NCBI GenBank assembly: GCA_963972175.1
Contig: CAXAVP010000132.1
Span: forward strand, 1-12,002
Origin: Arenibacter sp963972175
Lineage (GTDB): Bacteria; Bacteroidota; Bacteroidia; Flavobacteriales; Flavobacteriaceae
Direction: 5' to 3'
Length of the DNA: 12,002 nt
Numbering within the stretch: position 1 is the first letter of the stretch; each line of letters opens with the position of its first letter. Shown here piece by piece: positions 6,863-12,002 of the stretch. The notes under the pieces were generated by a model that searched no databases, had not been told where the DNA came from, and saw nothing but the letters and a program-made list of their open reading frames with translations. Position numbers and translations under genes: made by a program.

Positions 6863-8164
6863 TTATTGCGGATTCTTAACCCTGAAAGAACCAATAATAA
6901 GAAACAACAAAAACGCCAAGGCTACATAACTAATATAGCGGTATGATCCCAAGGTGATATAACAATAACTGAAGAGACTTGGTGCCACAGCACTGGCAAT
7001 GACCAGAAAACTCATTACCTTCCCAGTAATGGAGCCCAAATATTTTCTACCGTAAAACCGTGGCCATGTAACTGCATTGATCACCGCGAATAATCCGCCC
7101 ATAGTACCCAACCCACCAACCAACAAATAAACCCCTATGGGAGATGAAAGCAACAGTAATCCCAAGGAGGCCACTACCCCGCTGGCCAACATTACAAACA
7201 AATAAATTTTATGTTGAACGTAGTCACTTAGTATATTACAGAGGGTAGACACAAAAATTGCGATGACGGACATAGGCAAGAAAATAGCGATGGCCTCCGT
7301 TTTGGAATAATCTTGGTTTGCAAAGATAGACACCACATGGAAGGTAAATCCGGTAACATAAAAACTATTAAAAGCCAAAACCAGTCCGAACATCCAAAAG
7401 GCACGGGTTTCTTTTGCTTTTTTTAGGGTAAAGTGAACCTCATTTTCCTCCGTTTTTTGTTCCTCTTCTTCCATTGCGGATCCGTCAGGAAGCAAATTAA
7501 AATCTTCCGGCCGATTCCTATACAACTGTAAAATACAGAAACAAAAAATAAAAAGGGAGATTGCCATAATCTGCCAACTTACCTCCCACCCATAATCATC
7601 AATCAGCCTGTTGATCAATATAGGGGAACTGGAAAAACCCAAGGATACGGTAATACTACTAATGGAGTTGATTTTTCCCCTATTTTTTTTAAACCACATC
7701 ATGATCATATTCCTGGAAGCCATGGTCAATACCCCCTGACCACTAAATCGAATCAAAAAAAACAGGAAGGTCATCAACAGAAAAGGAAGCAACCAAGAAT
7801 TAAGACCAAAAAAACCTTTCAAGCCCTCACTTATTTCTACCGATACAGAGCACAACAATAGGGACACGCCTAACAACAAGGAGGCAAAGAATGCAACAAT
7901 TCTAGCTCCATAGGCATCAAACCAAATGCCAGCTCGGGCTACCAGGGCAGAACTCATCAAGGTGCCCAGCATATAAGCATTACTAAACTCATTTCTACTC
8001 AGCCCTAAAGCATCCTTTACAGGATCTGTAAATACGGATACACCAACAGTTTGTCCCGGAATACTGGCCAAAACACCAATACTACCAATAAATAGCACCA
8101 CATAACCGTAAAAGAAAGGAAATTTTTGAGGCTTTACCAGTGATATTTTTGTGAGATCTCGCAT
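6863..8164 (-). CDS. MFS transporter
   Basis: The product is a 433-residue major facilitator superfamily permease with about 12 hydrophobic segments in two halves. The loop between helices 2 and 3 has the family motif, GIWFDAYGAR (G79, D83, R88). The central cytoplasmic loop is strongly acidic (AMEEEEQKTEENE). The N-terminal FPFFYGYVVLF entry into helix 1 and the overall layout recall the oxalate/formate-antiporter-like and monocarboxylate-type branches, but the substrate is not readable. The start was set at the ATG at 8164. A longer frame could begin at TTG 8185, but that codon overlaps a perfect -7 promoter box (8190-8183), so it should not be translated. It diverges from the Tat-exported Gfo/Idh/MocA gene and might transport a related sugar, sugar acid or polyol; this is inference. 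Confidence 0.9.
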   Translation of the reverse strand: MRDLTKISLVKPQKFPFFYGYVVLFIGSIGVLASIPGQTVGVSVFTDPVKDALGLSRNEFSNAYMLGTLMSSALVARAGIWFDAYGARIVAFFASLLLGVSLLLCSVSVEISEGLKGFFGLNSWLLPFLLMTFLFFLIRFSGQGVLTMASRNMIMMWFKKNRGKINSISSITVSLGFSSSPILINRLIDDYGWEVSWQIMAISLFIFCFCILQLYRNRPEDFNLLPDGSAMEEEEQKTEENEVHFTLKKAKETRAFWMFGLVLAFNSFYVTGFTFHVVSIFANQDYSKTEAIAIFLPMSVIAIFVSTLCNILSDYVQHKIYLFVMLASGVVASLGLLLLSSPIGVYLLVGGLGTMGGLFAVINAVTWPRFYGRKYLGSITGKVMSFLVIASAVAPSLFSYCYITLGSYRYISYVALAFLLFLIIGSFRVKNPQ

Positions 8165-8182
8165 GCTTGGTGGTAAAATGCG

Positions 8183-8212
8183 CAAAGATACTTGTTTTAT
8201 GCGATATACATT
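8183..8212 (-). promoter_or_regulatory. promoter of the MFS gene
   Basis: On the minus strand TATCTTTG (8190-8183) is a perfect match to the Bacteroidota -7 consensus TAnnTTTG. Eighteen bases upstream, AATG (8212-8209) is a partial match to the -33 TTTG. Transcription would begin near 8177, giving a leader of about a dozen bases before the ATG at 8164. This supports that ATG as the true start. Confidence 0.55.
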
Positions 8213-8352
8213 TTAGTTATACCTATTACGCCTAAAACTGCCGTGAAAGCCTATAGCTCCACACTTTTTACCCAATATTAGGAACAAATGAAACCTCGAC
8301 AGCCCAATTATAAGTTCATTTTATTATTTTAGAACAAACAAATACGAGCACT

Positions 8353-9460
8353 ATGGGTACTAGAAGAGATTTTTTGGAAAAATTGACCATTTCAACCATC
8401 AGTATACCAATATTATACAATCCAACAAAACTGTTTGCGGCCTCCAGTGCGCCTTATGAGGGACCTATTTTAAGGGTTGCCATTATGGGGCTGGGAAGTT
8501 ATGGTACACGAGTAGCCAAAGCAATGGAATCTTGCAAAAGGGCGAAACTAGTGGGACTCATTAGTGGCACCCCCCTCCAAAGTAGTGAAATGGCGTGCCA
8601 AGTACGATATTCCGGAAAAAAATTGCTATAACTACGATAATTTTGACCAAATTAAAGACAACCCGGACATAGATGCCGTGTATGTGATTACCCCAAATGC
8701 CCTACATAAGGAACAGACCGTAAGGGTTGCCAAGGCTGGCAAACATGTAATCTGTGAAAAACCTATGGGTATCAACGCCAAAGAAGGCCAGGAAATGGTA
8801 AATGCCTGTAAAACGGCCAACGTAAAATTATTGGTAGGCTATAGAATGCACTATGAACCCAAAACAGTAGAAGTCATTAAGATGAGAAAGGCAGGCGAAT
8901 TTGGAAAACTCAAGTTCTTTCAGGGCCTTTCCGGATTTACCATTGGAGACCCAACCCAATGGCGCTTAAATAAAGAACTGTCGGGTGGGGGAGCCATGAT
9001 GGACATTGGTATCTACTCTATTAATGGAGCCCGATATATGCTTGGTGAAGAACCTATATGGGTTACGGCCCAAGAAACCAAAACAGATCCCATAAAATTT
9101 AAGGAAGGTGTGGATGAAACCATACAGTTTCAAATGGGATTCCCTAGTGGCGCCGTAGCCTCCTGCCTCTCTACCTATGCCATGAGCCATTTGGACCGTT
9201 TTTTTCTTAACGGAGAAAAAGGCTTCGTAGAAATGCGGCCCTCTACAGGATATGGCCCCATTAAGGGAAGAACACATAAAGGTGAACTCACACAACCACA
9301 TATTACCCACCAAACACTGCAAATGGATGGTATGGCCCAACTTATTTTTGAAGGGATCCAGCCTATAGTCCCTGTAGACGGGGAAGAAGGTGTTAAGGAT
9401 TTAAAGATTATCGACGCCATTTATAAGGCCGTTAAAACAGGTAAAAAAGTAACCCTGTAA
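8353..9460 (+). pseudogene. Tat-exported Gfo/Idh/MocA oxidoreductase, broken by a +1 frameshift
   Basis: Two overlapping frames (8353-8631 and the frame ending at 9460) make one protein. Removing one C from the run CCCCCC at 8570-8575 joins LVGLISGTP to SKVVKWRAKYDIPEKN and yields a full-length 368-residue enzyme. It starts with a twin-arginine signal (TRRDFLEK, then a hydrophobic stretch to about residue 30). The NAD(P)-binding loop is GLGSYG (46-51, in RVAIMGLGSYG), the EKP motif has the catalytic-type K136 (ICEKPMG), and the C-terminal domain has GGGAMMDIGIY with D217 and Y221. The Tat signal and DIGIY motif resemble glucose-fructose oxidoreductase, so a periplasmic sugar oxidoreductase with tightly bound cofactor is likely. 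As written, translation would stop at 8631 after 92 residues. This is either a real inactivating mutation or a homopolymer sequencing error. It is divergent from the MFS gene. Confidence 0.88.
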
Positions 9461-9596
9461 ATACCTAAATACCATGACACAGTGGCACTTTATCCTGTTA
9501 CTGAAACTGTAATTTTGTCAGTTTTCATATTGATCCTACCCCATGAACAGGCCACAATAGTACAATAGTAACGGCTATTTCCACTTTGGCATTTTG

Positions 9597-9625
9597 TTTG
9601 CATTTTATAGAGTGAAATCACTTTG
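9597..9625 (+). promoter_or_regulatory. promoter of hsp20
   Basis: TTTG (9597-9600) and TCACTTTG (9618-9625) are separated by exactly 17 bases. They match the Bacteroidota -33 TTTG and -7 TAnnTTTG boxes with a single deviation (C for A at the second -7 position). Transcription would start near 9632, leaving a leader of about 37 bases to the ATG at 9669. No CIRCE or other heat-shock operator is evident. Confidence 0.5.
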
Positions 9626-9668
9626 TATTTCAAACTGACTTAATGTTTAACTTAAAATTTTTGTTATT

Positions 9669-10148
9669 ATGAGCACTTTAGTTAATGTTCCTAAAAATGG
9701 AAGTTTAGCAAACGTTAATTCACAAAACAACTTCCCTTCATGGTCTAATTGGATAAACAATTTCCTTAATGACGACCAAATGCCATTATTGAACTGTTTA
9801 AATTTTAATCGGGGCATTACACTTCCTAAGGTTAATATTTTGGAAACAGCAGACGCCTATGCTGTACAAATGGCCGTACCTGGTCTAAAAAAATCTGATT
9901 TTCATATAGACCTTGAAGAGCAGCTTTTATCTATATCCGCTGATTTGCAGGAAGAACAAAATAGCTCCGATGCGCAGTATACCCGCAGGGAGTTTGGATA
10001 TTCCTCGTTTAAGCGAACGTTCAGTCTACCGGAGACGGTGAATGATGATCAGATAGAAGCGAGCTATAACGACGGAATCTTAAGTATTCTTTTACCTAAA
10101 AAAGAGGAGGCCAAACGCAAGCCTGCGAAAACCATTAAAATTTCATAA
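9669..10148 (+). CDS. hsp20: Hsp20/alpha-crystallin family small heat shock protein
   Basis: The product is a 159-residue cytoplasmic holdase that binds unfolding proteins and keeps them ready for ATP-dependent chaperones. A variable Asn-rich arm (about 1-50) is followed by the alpha-crystallin domain (about 52-145). This opens with PKVNILETADAYAVQMAVPGL and includes FGYSSFKRTFSLPE. It ends with the family signature ASYNDGILSILLPK (A-x4-G-x-L). The C-terminal KTIKIS supplies the IxI motif (I156, I158) that links subunits into oligomers. Length and order are normal for the family. The ATG at 9669 has a plausible promoter upstream, and a long hairpin follows the stop. The htrA-type protease gene lies 230 bases downstream on the same strand, so a shared stress response is likely, although the hairpin suggests separate transcripts. 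Confidence 0.95.
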   Translation: MSTLVNVPKNGSLANVNSQNNFPSWSNWINNFLNDDQMPLLNCLNFNRGITLPKVNILETADAYAVQMAVPGLKKSDFHIDLEEQLLSISADLQEEQNSSDAQYTRREFGYSSFKRTFSLPETVNDDQIEASYNDGILSILLPKKEEAKRKPAKTIKIS

Positions 10149-10166
10149 TTAAACCCGAGAATTTTA

Positions 10167-10204
10167 GGTATTTGGAGCGGGGCACTATTTGCCCCCTCCA
10201 TACC
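10167..10204 (+). terminator. long GC-rich stem-loop after hsp20
   Basis: A 15-base-pair imperfect hairpin lies 18 bases after the hsp20 stop. GGTAT (10167-10171) pairs with ATACC (10200-10204), GGAG (10174-10177) with CTCC (10196-10199), and GGGGCA (10179-10184) with TGCCCC (10190-10195), around the loop CTATT. Small bulges are at 10172-10173 and 10178. AACCC upstream and GGGTT downstream could extend it. There is no T-run, so it may stabilise the mRNA 3' end or stop transcription in some other way. Confidence 0.5.
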
Positions 10205-10378
10205 CATTTGGGTTAGTGCTACTTTAATAGAACCCATTTCTTAATAGGCAGTTCTACAGATGACCCTATAACTAAAAACAGCGGCAATTTTGTATGGGAA
10301 TATTCCAGTGTTTGCAATTACTATTAAGTCAGACTGAATCACCGACAAAATAATTTGTAACAATAAAAATTGGATAAG

Positions 10379-11932
10379 ATGAAAAAGACAGTATTTATTT
10401 CAGCCATATTATCCCTGCTAATAAGTCTGGGTGTTGTTTGGGGATATCAAAATTTTGGCAAAAGCACCATTGAAATTAAACATGTTCCAGCGACAAGTAC
10501 CTCTAAGGTACTGTATGCCGCCAATGCAGATGGGGAAATAGCCCCTTTGGATTTCACCAAAACCACAGACAAGGTCTTGAATGCAGTGGTACATATTAGC
10601 TCTAAGCGGAAGATGCCCAATGCTTCTAGGCAGATGTACCAATATCGAAACCTACCTGATCCATTTCAGGATTTTTTTAAGGAAAGTCCGTTCGGAAATT
10701 TCTTTAACAAGAGGTATGAATACGGACAACCTGATGAGGAGGAAGATGGGGAAACCCAAAAAATAATACCCAAAAGCTTACCCGTGATGGGTACAGGATC
10801 TGGGGTGGTAATTAATGAAAAAGGATACATCCTTACCAATAACCACGTTATTGATCAGGCCGATGAAATAGAGGTGACCCTGCACAACAATGGCACCTAT
10901 AAGGCTACTGTAGTAGGAACCGACCCCTCAACAGATTTGGCCCTACTACAAATTAAGGCAGATGATCTAACCGCCTTGTCCATGGTAAATTCAGACGATG
11001 TAAAAGTAGGGGAATGGGTATTGGCCGTTGGCAACCCTTTTAGCCTTAATTCTACCGTAACTGCCGGTATTGTGAGTGCTAAGGCCAGAAACATAAACAT
11101 AAACAAGGATAAGTTTGCCGTTGAAAGTTTTATACAGACCGATGCCGCCATTAACCCGGGCAACAGTGGAGGTGCATTAGTAAACCTGAACGGAGATCTT
11201 ATTGGGATCAATACCGCTATAGCCAGTAGAACTGGTTCTTATAGCGGATATGGTTTTGCCGTGCCCAGCAATATTGCCAGTAAAGTAGTAGAAGACCTAC
11301 TAAAATACGGGGCCGTACAGAGGGGGATGCTTGGAGTAACCATTCGTACGATGGATGGACATTTAGCCAAAGAAAAAGACATAGCGCTAAGGCAAGGTGT
11401 ATATGTGGAAAAGGTTGCCCAAAACAGTGCTGCCGATGAAGCCGATCTGGAAGAAGGGGATATTATTTTAAGTGTAGATGGCAAAAAGGTTTTAAATTCC
11501 CCCACGTTACAGGGCATGATAGCCGAAAAAAGACCTGGTGACAAAGTTAAGCTAAGGATAAGCCGTAAGGGAAAAGAGAAAGAAATTAACGTAGTACTAA
11601 AAAGCCGACAAGGAAGTACAAAATTAAAGAAAAAAGAACATCAGAAAATATTGAACCAATTGGGTGCCGAATTGGAAAATATTGATAAAGACCTAGCTGG
11701 CAAATTAAATATTGATGGAGGCGTAAAGGTAACCCAACTTTATGCCGGCAAGCTAAGACTACAAACACAAATGCAGGAAGGGTTTATCATTACCCACATC
11801 AACGGCAGGAAAATAAAGGACATAGATGATGTTATGGAATCCTTGAACAATCAAAAAGGCGGTGTGATGATTGAGGGCATCTACGAAGAACTTCCTAGAA
11901 AGCATTATTATGCATTTGGGTTGGATTCCTAA
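10379..11932 (+). CDS. htrA: HtrA/DegP (Do-like) periplasmic serine endoprotease
   Basis: This is a 517-residue trypsin-fold protease that degrades or refolds damaged envelope proteins. An N-terminal hydrophobic segment (about 3-23) is a signal peptide or membrane anchor without a clear cleavage site. A polar linker (about 70-130) precedes the protease domain, whose triad is complete: H156 in TNNHVID, D186 in STDLALLQI and S263 in NPGNSGGAL. PDZ1 (about 312-400) begins RGMLGVTI and contains SAADEADLEEGDIILSVDG. A second, more divergent PDZ-like domain (about 425-505) contains EGFIITHINGRKI. This is the usual one-protease, two-PDZ layout of DegP/DegQ. The start was set at the ATG at 10379 (MKKTVFIS). 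A TTG nine bases earlier would add only three residues. It follows hsp20 on the same strand, and a stress-linked role is the standard reading. Confidence 0.95.
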   Translation: MKKTVFISAILSLLISLGVVWGYQNFGKSTIEIKHVPATSTSKVLYAANADGEIAPLDFTKTTDKVLNAVVHISSKRKMPNASRQMYQYRNLPDPFQDFFKESPFGNFFNKRYEYGQPDEEEDGETQKIIPKSLPVMGTGSGVVINEKGYILTNNHVIDQADEIEVTLHNNGTYKATVVGTDPSTDLALLQIKADDLTALSMVNSDDVKVGEWVLAVGNPFSLNSTVTAGIVSAKARNININKDKFAVESFIQTDAAINPGNSGGALVNLNGDLIGINTAIASRTGSYSGYGFAVPSNIASKVVEDLLKYGAVQRGMLGVTIRTMDGHLAKEKDIALRQGVYVEKVAQNSAADEADLEEGDIILSVDGKKVLNSPTLQGMIAEKRPGDKVKLRISRKGKEKEINVVLKSRQGSTKLKKKEHQKILNQLGAELENIDKDLAGKLNIDGGVKVTQLYAGKLRLQTQMQEGFIITHINGRKIKDIDDVMESLNNQKGGVMIEGIYEELPRKHYYAFGLDS

Positions 11933-11944
11933 TATTGGTTACCC

Positions 11945-11955
11945 CTATTAGGGAC
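11945..11955 (+). terminator. weak hairpin after htrA
   Basis: CCCTA-T-TAGGG forms a very short stem 13 bases past the htrA stop. It is not directly followed by a T-run (a TTTTGTGTTTTTG stretch comes about 20 bases later). It is only a possible terminator. Confidence 0.2.
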
Positions 11956-12002
11956 TGTAAATTATTTTGTGTTTTTGCTCTGAGTTAGTCGAAAAATGAT
12001 TT

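Noticed and set aside
9511..9533. Inverted repeat ACTGA/TCAGT after the oxidoreductase gene
   Set aside because: The arms are five bases with a 13-base loop and only a short T-run; too weak to call a terminator.
10370..10378. TTG start of the HtrA gene
   Set aside because: The ATG nine bases later gives the normal MKKTVFIS signal start, and TTG starts are rare here.

Overview
The window reads as chromosomal DNA of a Bacteroidota bacterium, most likely a marine-type member of the Flavobacteriaceae. The evidence is a short RpoD/SigA-type sigma factor without region 1.1, beginning MRQLKITKQ; AT-leaning DNA; almost no Shine-Dalgarno sequences; several Bacteroidota-type promoter boxes (-33 TTTG, -7 TAnnTTTG); and a GC-rich structured intergenic repeat of a kind I recall from flavobacterial genomes. 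No rRNA, tRNA, CRISPR array, transposase or phage gene is visible.

Layout. Bases 1-1060 hold a sigma-70 family gene closed by a stem-loop terminator. A small histidine- and glutamate-rich lipoprotein gene (1272-1523, +) converges on a transglutaminase-like lipoprotein gene (1544-2896, -). Next come a structured GC-rich repeat (about 3008-3083) and an atypical SDR/NmrA-type NAD(P)-binding protein (3190-3804, -). Bases 3805-4475 contain no intact gene. The part from about 4143 onward looks like the decayed sensor half of an AraC-family regulator, whose DNA-binding half remains open at 4476-4907. An SLC13-type permease with two RCK_C domains (5000-6841, +) converges on an MFS transporter (6863-8164, -). 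The MFS gene diverges from a Tat-exported Gfo/Idh/MocA oxidoreductase that is split by a one-base frameshift in a C6 run (8353-9460). The window ends with a protein-quality-control pair: an Hsp20 small heat shock protein (9669-10148) and an HtrA/DegP-type periplasmic serine protease (10379-11932).

How the genes relate. Most appear to be single-gene transcription units with alternating strands; no long operon is visible. The clearest functional pairing is Hsp20 (cytoplasmic holdase) with HtrA (envelope protease), and the sigma factor at the other end would suit a stress role if it is a paralogue rather than the housekeeping factor. The AraC remnant lies just upstream of the SLC13 permease and may once have controlled it. 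The divergent MFS transporter and periplasmic Gfo/Idh enzyme could share a sugar or polyol substrate, but that is inference.

I see no convincing new multi-gene system. The points most worth following up are the frameshifted oxidoreductase, the decaying AraC regulator, the structured repeat, the divergent sigma factor and the long hairpin after hsp20. Three starts were set at internal ATG codons (transglutaminase, MFS, HtrA) instead of the longest possible reading frames.
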